64,000 bases of DNA from an uncultured Coriobacteriales bacterium (lineage in GTDB: Bacteria > Actinomycetota > Coriobacteriia > Coriobacteriales > UMGS124): contig CAKUAI010000002.1 of NCBI GenBank assembly GCA_934636245.1, positions 124,001-188,000 on the forward strand, written 5' to 3'. Shown piece after piece: positions 34,623 to 44,033 of this stretch (its first letter is position 1; each line of letters begins with the position of its first letter). The notes under the pieces are model-generated. The model saw nothing but the letters and a program-made list of their open reading frames with translations. It made no database searches and was not told the DNA's origin. Position numbers and translations under genes: made by a program.

Positions 34623-35435
34623 ATGTCTGCCAAAGTGCGCACGATCGCAGCCGTTGTTCTCGCCGTTTTGGCGGCGGTGTGCATGCTCGCGTACGCGGCG
34701 GGCGTGCGTGGCCAGGCGTCGGGCGAGCGTGAGAAGGCGCTTGAGCGCTATGGCGGGGAGACCGCCCCGGTCTGCGTCGCATCACGACCCATTGCCGCAG
34801 GCGAGACGTTCAGCGAGCGCAACGTGGAGGTCCTTGAGTGGCTTGTCGACCTTCTGCCCGAGGGGGCTTTGGCAGATCCCGACGAAGTCATCGGTAAGAC
34901 CGCCGCATGCGCCATTGCGCAGAACACGCCTCTGTCCCGTGTGCTTGTGGAATCGGCAACGGAGCCGATCAACGTGCCAGAGGGCCTCGTGGCGCTCTCG
35001 GTGCCCTGCACGGCTGACACGGCGGTGGGAGGCACGCTTACGGCAGGGTCGATCGTCGACGTCTATGTGGTGGGAGACGGTTCGGCTCGCCCTGTGGCGC
35101 AGGAGGTGCAGGTCCTCAAGACAAACGTCACCTCGGGCTTGGGCAGCCTGGCGTGGGCCGTGCTGGCCGTTGCGCCCGACCAGGTTGAGTCGCTCGTTGC
35201 GGCATGCGCGGTGCAGAAGGTCTACCTTACGCTTCCTTCCGAAGAAGAGCTGACGCAGCGCGGCGAAGGGCAGGTGAGCCGGGCGGAGCAGGCTGTGGCC
35301 GACGGGCTCGTGCAAGCCTATGGCACCCCTGAGGATGCCGTGCAAACGGCGTCTGCAGGCGATACGGCACCCGCGAGTTCGGGTGCGGCCGGCGACGCGG
35401 CAGATGCGCCTGTGGCCACGGTCGAGGGGGAGTGA
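34623..35435 (+). CDS. cpaB: Flp pilus assembly protein CpaB/RcpC-like (SAF domain)
   Basis: 270 aa. One N-terminal transmembrane helix (VRTIAAVVLAVLAAVCMLAYA), then a SAF domain (VCVASRPIAAGETFSERNVEV) and an RcpC-like beta domain (VALSVPCTADTAVGGTLTAGSIVDVYVV). This order is the CpaB/RcpC family; in Gram-negatives it is periplasmic and works with the secretin, while in Gram-positives it is thought to act at the membrane/wall. The C-terminus is Ala/Gly-rich. ATG 34623 has GAGAGGGG upstream. It heads the Tad operon; the next gene starts 4 nt later. Confidence 0.8.
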   Translation: MSAKVRTIAAVVLAVLAAVCMLAYAAGVRGQASGEREKALERYGGETAPVCVASRPIAAGETFSERNVEVLEWLVDLLPEGALADPDEVIGKTAACAIAQNTPLSRVLVESATEPINVPEGLVALSVPCTADTAVGGTLTAGSIVDVYVVGDGSARPVAQEVQVLKTNVTSGLGSLAWAVLAVAPDQVESLVAACAVQKVYLTLPSEEELTQRGEGQVSRAEQAVADGLVQAYGTPEDAVQTASAGDTAPASSGAAGDAADAPVATVEGE

Positions 35436-35439
35436 CCCC

Positions 35440-36924
35440 ATGGCAGGGCAGGCGTGCGCGCGCTGGCTCGTGTGCTCGGGCGCGCTTGAGTTTGCGGGAC
35501 TTGCATCGGCGCTTGTACTTGGGGCATGCGCAACATCTATCCAGTGGGCGCCGACATCCCATGATATACGCGATATCCTGCAGTTTTCCTCACGCGACCA
35601 GAATCTGGGCGTGCTTGTGGCCGCCGGCATGGCAGGGGAGGACCCCTGCGAGGCGGCATGCGCCTTGGCTGGGCTGCATGAGGGCCGCACGGTGCTGTGC
35701 GTTGGCGGGGCGGCCGAGTATGCACAAGCGTGTGCTGCGCGTGGGGTGACTGCGACGGTCGAGCCGCAGGGGCTCATGCGGCTGCTTGTCGCCCTGCATG
35801 CCGAGGACCTGCGTGCCTGCGCGGAGCAACGCCAGCCCGACCAGGCGGCGACGCCCGAGCCGCAGGTGAGGACGCAGAACAGCCAGGACCATGCTGTCCC
35901 GCGACAGGTGCGCAGCCAGGGCGGTGTGCCGTCGCACGATTGCGAAGGGCGGCTCCACGCACCAAGCGACACTGACATCATCAACGCCATCAAGGAACCC
36001 ATCGTGCTTGCCCCGGTCGTGCACCTCTCGCAGGACATCGAGTGCCTCGTTGCGGGCATGGGCGACCCTGTGCCCACGGTGTGCATCGCTTCGGCGCGCG
36101 GCGGTGTCGGCAAGAGCGCGATTGCCGTCGTGGCGGCGCTCGCGCTTGCGCACAGGGGCCTCAACGTCTCGCTCATCGACCTCGATTTTCAGTTCGGCAC
36201 CTGCCTGGGATATCTCGGCAGCGGGGAGACCGACGGTCTCATCGACCCGGGGTGCACGGACAAGACCGTGTCGGTCGACGCTCGCACGCTTGCCCGGTGC
36301 CGATGCACACCGTGTCGGGGCCTTGCGGCGTATGAGTTCTGCCGCATGCCCGAACAGGCGGAGCTTCTGTTCGGGGTCTCGGCGCAGCTGGTGCGGGCGG
36401 CGCGGGCGGGCAGCGATGTGGCCGTGGTGGATTTGCCCGCGGGTGTCAACGAGACGGTGGCTCAGGCGATCGAGCTTTCAGACCGGTGCCTGTTCGTGGC
36501 AGACCAAGGGGCATTGTCTCTGGAGTCGGTCAGCGCCCAGCAGGCGCTTTGCGCCCGTTTGGGGATTCCGCGCACCAAGCTCATCACTGTGATGAACCGC
36601 TGCGACCCTCGCCACCGCGACGAGGGGTTTCTCCAACGGGCAACCTTTGAGACGCAGGCCCCGCAGGTGGTGCGCGTGCTCGACGGCGGTGCCGACGTGA
36701 CGCAGATGCTCTCCATCGGCCATGCTGCCGACCTCATCAGGATACAGAACAAGTTCGCCCTGTCGGTGGACGCGCTCATGGCACAGGTCTGCTCTGGCCT
36801 TGGGATTCAGGGTTTCGAGGGGGCCCAAGAGGGGTGGGCACCACCTGAGACGGGCGCGGCGTCGGGCAAGGCACGCAGGCGCAAGGGTAAGGCTGCCGAA
36901 CAGGAGGCGCCATGTCCGTTCTAG
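35440..36924 (+). CDS. tadZ: Tad locus ATPase TadZ/CpaE-like (MinD/ParA superfamily)
   Basis: 494 aa. The N-terminal ~125 residues resemble a degenerate receiver-like domain, a ~70-residue linker follows, then a MinD/ParA-type ATPase domain with the P-loop SARGGVGKSAIAV; the first lysine of the usual KGGVGKT is Arg. ATPase features continue as SLIDLDFQFGTCLGYL, VAVVDLPAG and LITVMNRCD. TadZ localises pilus assembly to the pole or site of secretion. The C-terminus is Lys/Arg-rich. It overlaps tadA by 13 nt. Confidence 0.8.
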   Translation: MAGQACARWLVCSGALEFAGLASALVLGACATSIQWAPTSHDIRDILQFSSRDQNLGVLVAAGMAGEDPCEAACALAGLHEGRTVLCVGGAAEYAQACAARGVTATVEPQGLMRLLVALHAEDLRACAEQRQPDQAATPEPQVRTQNSQDHAVPRQVRSQGGVPSHDCEGRLHAPSDTDIINAIKEPIVLAPVVHLSQDIECLVAGMGDPVPTVCIASARGGVGKSAIAVVAALALAHRGLNVSLIDLDFQFGTCLGYLGSGETDGLIDPGCTDKTVSVDARTLARCRCTPCRGLAAYEFCRMPEQAELLFGVSAQLVRAARAGSDVAVVDLPAGVNETVAQAIELSDRCLFVADQGALSLESVSAQQALCARLGIPRTKLITVMNRCDPRHRDEGFLQRATFETQAPQVVRVLDGGADVTQMLSIGHAADLIRIQNKFALSVDALMAQVCSGLGIQGFEGAQEGWAPPETGAASGKARRRKGKAAEQEAPCPF

Positions 36925-38219
36925 AGCGCGTCAGACAAAACGAAGGTGCGGCCGGTGCCACGTCTCAGCACATGCGTCGACTCCGCGCCCAGCTCAAAGA
37001 GGGTCTTGTCGAGCACTTGGGTTACCGCGAGCTTGCCCGCATAGCGGAGGGCCCCGACGTTCAAAAGGCGCGCGCCGAGCTTACCATTGCGCTTGCGGCT
37101 GTTATGAACGAGGGCGGCTTTGAGTCGCTGGGGGCTTCGGAGCGCGACGTACTTGCGCGAGAGACCTGCGACGACATTGTCGGCCTGGGTCCGCTTGAGG
37201 CATATATGGGCGACGAGACCGTGAGCGAGGTCATCGTGAACGGGACGGAGTCGCTGTACTTTGAGCGCGCGGGAACCCTGCACAGGGCACAACGCGTCTT
37301 CGACACCGACGAGCAGATTCGCGCTGCCATCGATCGTATCATCGCTCCCTTGGGCCGCAGGCTTGACGAGCAGAGTCCCATCGTGAACGCGCGCCTCAAA
37401 AACGGATATCGCGTCAATGCCGTGATTCCTCCCGTGGCGGTGGACGGTCCCTTGCTCACCATCCGCAAGTTTATGGCCGGCATCACCACGTTGGACGAAA
37501 TGGTGGGCCTGAAGTCGCTTCCCGCCTGGTATGCGGGTCTTTTAGGGGCGGCGGTACGCACTCGGCAGGACATCGCCGTGGTGGGGGGAACCGGATCGGG
37601 CAAGACGACGCTGCTCAACGCCCTGTCGCGCCAAATCGATCCGGGCGAGCGCATCGTGACCATCGAGGACTCCGCTGAGCTCAAGTTTGCCTCCGAGGCG
37701 CACGTCGCCCGCCTTGAGGCCCGTGACGCCTCCATCGAGGGAACAGGCGAGGTCACCATTCGCATGCTCGTCATCAATGCGTTGCGTATGCGGCCCGACC
37801 GGATCGTGGTGGGAGAGGTGCGCGGCGGCGAGGCGGTCGACATGCTGCAGGCCATGAACACAGGGCACGACGGTTCGCTCACCACGTTGCATGCGGGTTC
37901 GGCACGCGAGGCGGTCCTGCGCCTGGTCATGATGGCGCGCTTCGGCATCGACTTGCCTGCCGACATCTTGGAAGGCCAGGTGGCGACGGCGCTCGACCTT
38001 ATTGTCATGACCCATCGCCTGCCGGGCGGCGAGCGCAGGGTCGGGGGTCTCACGTGCGTGAATCTCTCCGACGACGGGCGGGTTGGCCTGCGCGAATGCG
38101 TGCATTACGACGACGTGTCCGATGCCTGGGAGATGGTGGAGGAGCCGCCCTTCGTGTCCGAAGGCGTGCGCATGGGCGTGATATCGAGACGGGAGGCCGA
38201 CGCATGGCTGCCGTCCTAG
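36912..38219 (+). CDS. tadA: Flp pilus assembly ATPase TadA/CpaF
   Basis: 435 aa, secretion ATPase of the VirB11/PilT superfamily. The N-terminal domain has the CpaF pattern (DDIVGLGPLEAYMGDETVSEVIVNG), Walker A is GGTGSGKTTLLNAL (from residue 225), the Asp box is TIEDSAEL, Walker B is DRIVVGEVRGGEAVDML, and HDGSLTTLHA is the His box. It powers both assembly and possible retraction of Flp pili at the cytoplasmic membrane. It overlaps its neighbours on both sides (13 nt with tadZ, 16 nt with tadB), which points to tight translational coupling. Confidence 0.95.
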   Translation: MSVLERVRQNEGAAGATSQHMRRLRAQLKEGLVEHLGYRELARIAEGPDVQKARAELTIALAAVMNEGGFESLGASERDVLARETCDDIVGLGPLEAYMGDETVSEVIVNGTESLYFERAGTLHRAQRVFDTDEQIRAAIDRIIAPLGRRLDEQSPIVNARLKNGYRVNAVIPPVAVDGPLLTIRKFMAGITTLDEMVGLKSLPAWYAGLLGAAVRTRQDIAVVGGTGSGKTTLLNALSRQIDPGERIVTIEDSAELKFASEAHVARLEARDASIEGTGEVTIRMLVINALRMRPDRIVVGEVRGGEAVDMLQAMNTGHDGSLTTLHAGSAREAVLRLVMMARFGIDLPADILEGQVATALDLIVMTHRLPGGERRVGGLTCVNLSDDGRVGLRECVHYDDVSDAWEMVEEPPFVSEGVRMGVISRREADAWLPS

Positions 38220-39151
38220 CGGTGTGTTCCGCTGTGTGCGCCGCACTTGCAGCTGCCTTGCTTGTGGACGCGGTAGGCCGCGTGCGCCCAGGGAGGGCCT
38301 CGGTCAAGCGTGATCTGCGGGTGGCCCAGCGTCTTCTTGGTGTGGCCGAGCTGTTGGGTCATGGAAGGGCGGGCCGCGCCGTTTTTGGCCTGCCGGGTGC
38401 CGCGGCCCTGGCCGAAAGACTGCGGGGGCTGCTTGCGGCGCATGGCACGGCAGTCACGCCGCAGGGGGCGCTTGCAGCGTTGTGCATGGCCTCTCTTGCC
38501 GCCTGCCTGACGGGCGCGATCGTGAGTACCTCGCTTCTGGGTGGGGCAGTGGGCCTGGCGGCGGTCGGCGCGCTTGTGAGCGCCGCGCTGGGGTCGCAGG
38601 CGCGCAAGGACCGAAGCGTGCTTGCCACCCAGATGCCTGATGCCTTGAGGTCGCTTTCAGGGGCACTCGGAGCGGGCAAGTCGCTGTCCCAGGCGATAGA
38701 GCACGTGGGCCGCACCCTAGGTGAGCCCATGGGACCGCAGTTCCTTCAGGCGTCGTTTGAGATTGCCTCTGGACGCAGCGTCGAAGAGGCGGTCGAGGGA
38801 CTTTGCCAGCGCATCGACGCACCGGGTATCGCACTGCTCGGCACGGCTCTGCAGATATCCCAGCGCACGGGCTCCCCGCTCAACGACCTCTTCTCGCAGG
38901 CGGCTCAGATGGCAACGGATAGCGTGGCGCTGCGTCGCGAGCTCGAGGTCAAGACCTCCCAGGTACGCCTGTCGGCGAAGGTTGTCGCAGCCATGCCGGT
39001 CGTGCTCTGCGGGGCCCTGACGTTGCTGTCGAGCGACTATCGGGCGGGATTGAGTCTGCAGGCAGGAAAGACGTGCTTGGTAGTGGCCGCGCTTCTTGAT
39101 TTGTCCGCGCTGCTTCTGGTGAGGCGCGTCATGTCGGGGAGTCTCAAGTGA
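38204..39151 (+). CDS. tadB: Flp pilus inner-membrane platform protein TadB
   Basis: 315 aa T2SSF-domain protein. N-terminal helix, two central helices (residues ~95-130), then a cytoplasmic helical domain with the family pattern MPDALRSLSGALGAGKSLSQAIEHVG ... EEAVEGLCQRI ... LGTALQISQRTGSPLNDLF, and two C-terminal helices. It partners with TadC to form the platform on which TadA acts. The ATG at 38204 is inside the 3' end of tadA and has a GGGAGG site. tadC overlaps its stop by 4 nt. Confidence 0.85.
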   Translation: MAAVLAVCSAVCAALAAALLVDAVGRVRPGRASVKRDLRVAQRLLGVAELLGHGRAGRAVFGLPGAAALAERLRGLLAAHGTAVTPQGALAALCMASLAACLTGAIVSTSLLGGAVGLAAVGALVSAALGSQARKDRSVLATQMPDALRSLSGALGAGKSLSQAIEHVGRTLGEPMGPQFLQASFEIASGRSVEEAVEGLCQRIDAPGIALLGTALQISQRTGSPLNDLFSQAAQMATDSVALRRELEVKTSQVRLSAKVVAAMPVVLCGALTLLSSDYRAGLSLQAGKTCLVVAALLDLSALLLVRRVMSGSLK

Positions 39152-39870
39152 GCGCGCTCATGTGGCTGGGCGCGGCGCTTGCCTGTTTCTCGGCGGCCCT
39201 TGCGGTGTGGACGGCGACCTCGCCTGCTGGCCTTTCGTTGGCGCGCGGCCTGCTCGGACGGTTTCGCGTGCGTATGGAGGGCCTTGGGCGTGGCGGGGTT
39301 GCGCTCAAAGGGCCTCCAGGGGCGTCGAGCCTGGTAAAAGGACTTTTCTCTCGATTCGGCAAGGCGACCCGCGCTGGCATGAGACGAGGAGGGGAGGCCC
39401 GTGCAAAGGCGCGCGCCAAAAGTCGCTGTCTTGACGAGCTGCCTGAGCTCATCGACGTCGTGGCCTTGGGCATGTCGGCCGGCATCTCGTTCGACGCTGC
39501 CTTGGGCATCTATTGCGACAAGTACGACACGATGCTGGCAAGCGAGTTGTCTGATGCGATGAGGGCATGGGAGTTGGGCCTCACGACACGCTCTGAGGCG
39601 CTTCGCGTATTGGCGAGTCGCCTGGACGTCCCTGCCTTCACAACCTTTGTGGACACGGCGACCGAGTCGCTGGCGTTCGGCGCCCCTCTCACGAAGGCTT
39701 TGGGAGAACAAGCCCAGGCGGTGCGCCGTGCCCGACGCGCCGATGTGCAGGAACGTATCGAGAAGGCGCCCATCAAGATGCTTGTCCCCACGGGGACGCT
39801 CATCCTTCCGGCGATGCTGCTGGCGGTCTTGGGGCCACTTCTCGCATCGCTTTCCGAGCTCACGGGATGA
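39148..39870 (+). CDS. tadC: Flp pilus inner-membrane platform protein TadC
   Basis: 240 aa, GTG start overlapping the tadB stop. One N-terminal helix, a basic stretch, then a T2SSF-like domain (LDELPELIDVVALGMSAGISFDAALGIY ... LAFGAPLTKALGEQA) and a C-terminal helix pair region (MLVPTGTLILPAMLLAVLGPLLASL). It is shorter than TadB, as expected for TadC. It completes the TadA-TadB-TadC motor. Confidence 0.85.
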   Translation: MSALMWLGAALACFSAALAVWTATSPAGLSLARGLLGRFRVRMEGLGRGGVALKGPPGASSLVKGLFSRFGKATRAGMRRGGEARAKARAKSRCLDELPELIDVVALGMSAGISFDAALGIYCDKYDTMLASELSDAMRAWELGLTTRSEALRVLASRLDVPAFTTFVDTATESLAFGAPLTKALGEQAQAVRRARRADVQERIEKAPIKMLVPTGTLILPAMLLAVLGPLLASLSELTG

Positions 39871-39926
39871 GGCCTCGGTATTGATAAACCAAGCGGCGCT
39901 GCGTGCGTCGGAAAGGAGTGTGCTTC

Positions 39927-40205
39927 ATGTTGAAGAAGAATGAGCGGATGGGCGCGATGTGCCAGGCCCTGACGCAGGGCAGGTCGGCCGTTTTGGCACG
40001 GGTGCACGCCGCGGCCCTGCGGGCTGAGGCCGCTGCGCGGCGGGGTGTGCGCACGTTGCGCGATGAGGAGCGCGGTCAGGGAACCACGGAGTACGCCATC
40101 CTTGTGGGAGTGCTTGTCGTCATCGCGATTGTGGCAATTGTCGCGTTCAGGGGTCGCATCCAGAGCCTGTGGGACTCCATCGCAAGCGCCATCAACGGCT
40201 TGTAA
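39927..40205 (+). CDS. flp: Flp-type pilin precursor, main pilin candidate
   Basis: 92 aa. A long basic leader (about 48 residues) ends in EERG followed by QGTTEYAILVGVLVV, the class IVb prepilin site: cleavage after Gly with Glu at +5 and Tyr at +6, then a hydrophobic helix. The leader is unusually long for an Flp pilin. A strong GAAAGGAG site precedes the ATG, stronger than for its neighbours, consistent with high pilin expression. A TadV/CpaA prepilin peptidase is required but not in the window. The next gene starts on the last base of its stop codon. Confidence 0.88.
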   Translation: MLKKNERMGAMCQALTQGRSAVLARVHAAALRAEAAARRGVRTLRDEERGQGTTEYAILVGVLVVIAIVAIVAFRGRIQSLWDSIASAINGL

Positions 40206-40804
40206 TGCCTGCGTTTGCCCATTGGGGGCAGGGGAAGGGGCCTTCTTCGGGTGGGGGCCGGTTGCATAGGGCGGCTGTGGTCGGCGTCGTTCTTGTCGCC
40301 GGCGCGGTGGTTCTTGCTGTCGCCAGTGCGCTCTTCCCTCGGCCCGTCGATGATTCGGCGGTGTCGCCCGCTCGGGGTACTGAGGGACAGGCAGTGGGGC
40401 AGGTGGATGAGCAGCCGATTATTGCGGCCCCTGCGGGACCCCTCCCCACAGTGTTCCCCGCCTGCGCCGACGTCGAGGTCGGGCCCGCCTCCTATGCCAG
40501 GAGCCCCCTGGGTGTACGGGCGAGCTGGGAGGTAGCGCAGGGTCTGCCCGACATGGCGACGCAAGTGCTCCAGGCATATGAGGAGCAAGGCGACATCAAT
40601 CTCCACTATGGTGGCTACCTGGACTTTCTTGGAAACGTTTGGGCGTGCGCCGTGTCCTGTCCGTCATGGGTCGAGGTTGTCGTCGTGCAGGACCAAGGCG
40701 GGGAGGAGGCTTCTGTTGGGTCGCATTCGCAAAATGGGCCGTGCCTTGTCAGTGTCATGCGGCTGGGTCAGGAGGCGATTGAAGAGGCTGTTGGCCCAGC
40801 TTGA
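40205..40804 (+). CDS. Membrane-anchored Tad-locus protein of unknown function
   Basis: 199 aa. After a Gly/Ser-rich head there is one transmembrane helix (AAVVGVVLVAGAVVLAVASAL), and the rest is extracytoplasmic with three cysteines and a compact domain (ASWEVAQGLPDMATQVLQAYEEQG ... LDFLGNVWACAV). I recognise no family. The ATG overlaps the pilin stop (TAATG), and its 3' end overlaps the next gene, so it is expressed with the pilins and probably assists or decorates them. Confidence 0.6.
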   Translation: MPAFAHWGQGKGPSSGGGRLHRAAVVGVVLVAGAVVLAVASALFPRPVDDSAVSPARGTEGQAVGQVDEQPIIAAPAGPLPTVFPACADVEVGPASYARSPLGVRASWEVAQGLPDMATQVLQAYEEQGDINLHYGGYLDFLGNVWACAVSCPSWVEVVVVQDQGGEEASVGSHSQNGPCLVSVMRLGQEAIEEAVGPA

Positions 40805-41009
40805 AAGGAGGGCGCACGATGAGACGGGCCAGTCGACCGTGGAGTACCTGGCGGTCCTTATCGGCGTCATCGCCGTGGTCGCGGGGCTCGCGAGCCTTCT
40901 TGCGGCTGCCAAGCGGGGTGTGTTCAGCAGGCTTGCCTCGCAGGCTCTCTCCCATGTCACAGGCGGCTCCGACCCCATCGCCGCGCTCAACGAGATTTTT
41001 CTGTTCTGA
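40779..41009 (+). CDS. Second short Flp-like pilin, TTG start proposed
   Basis: About 76 aa. The core is HDETGQSTVEYLAVLIGVIAVVAGLASLL, a class IVb prepilin site (cleavage after Gly, Glu at +5) and helix. No ATG or GTG lies at a sensible distance; I propose the TTG at 40779, just after AGGAGG, giving a 17-residue basic leader; a TTG at 40791 is the alternative. The 5' end overlaps the preceding gene and the 3' end overlaps the following TadE-like gene. It could be a minor pilin or a second major pilin. Confidence 0.65.
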   Translation: MKRLLAQLERRAHDETGQSTVEYLAVLIGVIAVVAGLASLLAAAKRGVFSRLASQALSHVTGGSDPIAALNEIFLF

Positions 41010-41472
41010 GGACTCGGGTCAGGCCAGCGTGGAGGCGGCTCTTCTTCTGCCCGTGCTCATGGTGTGCCTGGCACTTCTCGTGCAGCCGATGTGTCTTCTG
41101 TACACGCGATGCGTCATGCAGTCGGCTGCCGCTGAGGGGTGTCGTCTTCTTGCTACGGCGACGGGCGACACCGATGACGCCGCCTGCGAGCAATATGTCC
41201 GCCGGCGTTTGTCGGCCGTGCCACGGGCGGACGTCTTTCTTGCGGGAGATTGGCAGGTGGAGCTTCAAGGCGACGCCGAAAGCGACGAGGTGGGCGTGCA
41301 GATTGTGGGGCATGCTCGGCCCTTGCCGCTCGTAGGGGTCGTGGCTGCCCTGTTGGGGCCCACGGACCAGGCGGGAAACGTCGAGCTCAAAGTCAGTGTC
41401 ACTCGTTGTGCTCGACCCGGATGGGTGGAAGGGGGATACAGTGATTGGACGTCGATATGGGACAGTGCATAG
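40954..41472 (+). CDS. TadE-like pseudopilin
   Basis: 172 aa from ATG 40954. A prepilin-like segment EDSGQASVEAALLLPVLMVCLALLVQP is followed by CLLYTRCVMQSAAAEGCRLLATATG, the pattern of TadE-like proteins (A..A.E..R..A). The remaining ~100 residues form a small extracytoplasmic domain. The start lies 56 nt inside the preceding pilin gene and has a poor ribosome site; coupling by termination-reinitiation is likely. Its end overlaps the TadG-like gene by 32 nt. Confidence 0.65.
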   Translation: MSQAAPTPSPRSTRFFCSEDSGQASVEAALLLPVLMVCLALLVQPMCLLYTRCVMQSAAAEGCRLLATATGDTDDAACEQYVRRRLSAVPRADVFLAGDWQVELQGDAESDEVGVQIVGHARPLPLVGVVAALLGPTDQAGNVELKVSVTRCARPGWVEGGYSDWTSIWDSA

Positions 41473-43522
41473 GGCGGCCAGGCGGCCCTGCGAGGCGGGC
41501 ATCGGGCTTTTCTGCGACGAGCGGGGATCCACGACGGTTGCTTCCGCCGTTGCGATTCTCGTGTCGCTTGCGCTTGTCTTTTCCCTGGCAAACGTCCAGT
41601 GGGCCTCATCGCATGCGGCCGACGTCCAAGTGGTCGCCGACGCCGGGGCGCTTGCCGGGGCCAATGTCGTCGCGGCATACGTCACCATTGCCCAGATACT
41701 CGATGCGCTCGTGCTGAGCATGGGTCTTATCGGGCTGATCACCATGGCGGTCGGTCTCGTGTTGTCCGCCATCCCCGTGGTCGATGCGGCGGGGCCGCCT
41801 GTGCTGAACGCCGCCTCAAGCGTCTTTGCCGCCCGCGGCAAGCTTTCCCGGTCCTGTGCCGCCGGCCTGCAGAAGCTCGAGGGTGTCGTCCCTTATGTGG
41901 TGTTTGCCAATTCTGCAGCTGTTATCAGGGCAAATGCGTCTCCCGAGGGCTCCTATGTCGGCTTTGCGCTGCCCTACCCCGTGCAGGGGTCGAGCGATTT
42001 CGGCGACCTTGAGTCCGACGACGCCCAGGCAAGCGCCGAGGAGCTTGAGAAGTCCGGCGAGCGGGTCGACGAGCTCTCCAAGCAGGCGGCGCAAGACGAG
42101 CAGGACGCCGCCGACGCGCTTGAGCGCGCGTGGATGGCGGACTGCGGGGGAGCGATGAGCATGCGGGAGCGCGCCTCGACTCTGGCGGGCCTTGCCGGCT
42201 CGCAGAACCCCACCTATCCTTCCACCGCCGGCTGGGACTTCGGCGTTGCCATACGCCGTGCCAGCGCCTACTACGCCCAGCGCGCAGCCATTGAGACCCC
42301 CGAGTCCGCGAGCGTCGAGGAGCGCGCTCGCTCCCAGGCCCGTCGTGTTTTCTACGCGTATGCCTACGAGCAGGTCTCTTCGTCCATCTTTGTGCGCAAT
42401 GCCGACGGCAGCGTCGTGTGCGACTTGCATGCCCTGCCCCGCAACACGGCAGAGATGCGCACCACAAGCCTGTACACCCAGGCCATATGGCCGCTGAGCC
42501 GCGAGGGTTCGACGACTCGCATACATGCGTTTGCGGGATGTCCCGGGGCTTTGGGGTCCTCGGCCGGTACGGGCAGCCTAGCCCAGCTCGAGGCAGGCTC
42601 TTTCGTCGTGTGTCCTGCCTGCTCCTTCAGCGCCTCGACGCTTGGCCGGGTTCCTGCCGCTTCGACTTCCATCGACAACGGGTTCGAGTACTACTGGAAA
42701 ATCGTTGTCGAAGAGTCGCGCGCCTACCAAGCCGCGAAGGAAGCGGCCAACGAGAAGTTCGAGCTTGCCCGCCAAGAAGGGGAGAGGTCCTCCGAGCTTT
42801 TTCGGGATGCGCTTACACAGGTCGCGGCCACGCGCGTCACGCTCAATCCGCCCGGCGCCAAAGGGTGCGTGTGCGTCTGCGTCGATCCCGTCTCCCATAC
42901 AAGCCCCGCATCGTTGCTTGCCCTTCTCGACGAAGGTGTCGAGATTCCCTCCCGCGCCGCCTTGTCGGCAGCGGTCCTTGCCCCCGACAAGGCCCAGAGC
43001 GACAACAACATCCTGGCGAATTTCTTCGACGCGCTCGTGGTCGAGAGCGGCGCTGGTTCGGGGGTTTCGGGAGTGCTCGACTCGGTGCTCACCGTGTGGG
43101 GCAATGTGCTTGTGGCATACGGCAACGGCTATGACGCCTTGTCCGGTGCGATGAAGACGTCGTTCCAGGCGCTCTCGTCATGGGGGATGGGCGGCATTTC
43201 GTCGTGGCTTAAGGACGCCCTCACCGACGCCGTCGACCTTTTGGCGATAAAGCCTGCGGACATGTCGGCCAAGAAGCCGGTGCTCACCAGCAGCTCCAAC
43301 ATCTTGAGCGAGGCGGGCGGTGCCTGGTACGGCGCCATTCGCTCGATCGTATCGTCCATGAGCGGTCAGTCGGGCCCCGTGGGGCTGCTTCCGGAGCTTA
43401 CCGGCGGCGCCATCACATATGACGGCCAGGGCAGCATCACGCTCGGGCAGCTTGAGATTCCAGGAACGGGCAACGTGCGCGACCTCACCATCGACTTGTC
43501 ATGGTTGGCGGGTGCCGCATGA
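41441..43522 (+). CDS. TadG-like Flp pilus assembly protein, large
   Basis: About 693 aa from the GTG at 41441 (GGAAGGGGGA site). The N-terminus DERGSTTVASAVAILVSLALVFSLANVQWASSHAADVQVVADAGALAGAN is the TadG/TadE-G anchor: a helix followed by the AD..ADAAALAGA-type sequence. A second hydrophobic region lies at about 95-125, then a long extracytoplasmic part rich in Ala/Ser/Glu with a coiled-coil-like stretch (~200-240) and a CVCVCVD cysteine cluster. Function is inferred from family: pilus or surface assembly. It ends in an ATGA overlap with the next gene. Confidence 0.7.
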   Translation: MIGRRYGTVHRAARRPCEAGIGLFCDERGSTTVASAVAILVSLALVFSLANVQWASSHAADVQVVADAGALAGANVVAAYVTIAQILDALVLSMGLIGLITMAVGLVLSAIPVVDAAGPPVLNAASSVFAARGKLSRSCAAGLQKLEGVVPYVVFANSAAVIRANASPEGSYVGFALPYPVQGSSDFGDLESDDAQASAEELEKSGERVDELSKQAAQDEQDAADALERAWMADCGGAMSMRERASTLAGLAGSQNPTYPSTAGWDFGVAIRRASAYYAQRAAIETPESASVEERARSQARRVFYAYAYEQVSSSIFVRNADGSVVCDLHALPRNTAEMRTTSLYTQAIWPLSREGSTTRIHAFAGCPGALGSSAGTGSLAQLEAGSFVVCPACSFSASTLGRVPAASTSIDNGFEYYWKIVVEESRAYQAAKEAANEKFELARQEGERSSELFRDALTQVAATRVTLNPPGAKGCVCVCVDPVSHTSPASLLALLDEGVEIPSRAALSAAVLAPDKAQSDNNILANFFDALVVESGAGSGVSGVLDSVLTVWGNVLVAYGNGYDALSGAMKTSFQALSSWGMGGISSWLKDALTDAVDLLAIKPADMSAKKPVLTSSSNILSEAGGAWYGAIRSIVSSMSGQSGPVGLLPELTGGAITYDGQGSITLGQLEIPGTGNVRDLTIDLSWLAGAA

Positions 43523-43992
43523 GAGCCGCGAGGGTTTTCTCAGAAGAGAACGGGCAGATGGTGGTGGAGATGGCCGTTGTTGCGCCCGTTATGATCGTCG
43601 TAGCCGTTATTGCGGTGAACCTCATGTGGTTCATGGAGGCATGCGCGCGGTTTGACCGCCTGGCCCCTGACATTGTGGTGGCGCTTGCAGTGTCGCCGGT
43701 GGGAGGGGAGGGCGGCACCCAGGAGCATGCCGTGACGCAGGCACTGCAAGAGGCGATGTCTGACCTGCGCGGCGTGAGCGTCACGGTTGTCGCCCATAGC
43801 CTGTGGGACGATGTGTCCAGCGGGGCGGGGTTCACCATGGCGCCCCACCTCACGCGTTACGAGTGCACGATGCTCTACGAACCGTGGCCTTCGGCCCTTA
43901 CGGTCGCCGGTGTCGAGGCTGGTATTCCCGCTCAGCTCACGCACACAAAGTCACTGACTGTTGACCGCTATCGCTCGGGCGTCTTGTTTTGA
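43519..43992 (+). CDS. TadE-like pseudopilin, second copy
   Basis: 157 aa. EENGQMVVEMAVVAPVMIVVAVIAVNLMWF is a prepilin-type segment (Gly cleavage, Glu at +5) and helix; the downstream domain of ~110 residues is not similar to the other TadE-like protein by eye. ATGA overlap with the TadG-like gene. Together with 40954-41472 and 41441-43522 it forms the minor-pilin set of this locus. Confidence 0.65.
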   Translation: MRAARVFSEENGQMVVEMAVVAPVMIVVAVIAVNLMWFMEACARFDRLAPDIVVALAVSPVGGEGGTQEHAVTQALQEAMSDLRGVSVTVVAHSLWDDVSSGAGFTMAPHLTRYECTMLYEPWPSALTVAGVEAGIPAQLTHTKSLTVDRYRSGVLF

Positions 43993-44033
43993 CGCGGCGC
44001 GCGGAGCCGTCGCAACGATTTGCGAGGATGACA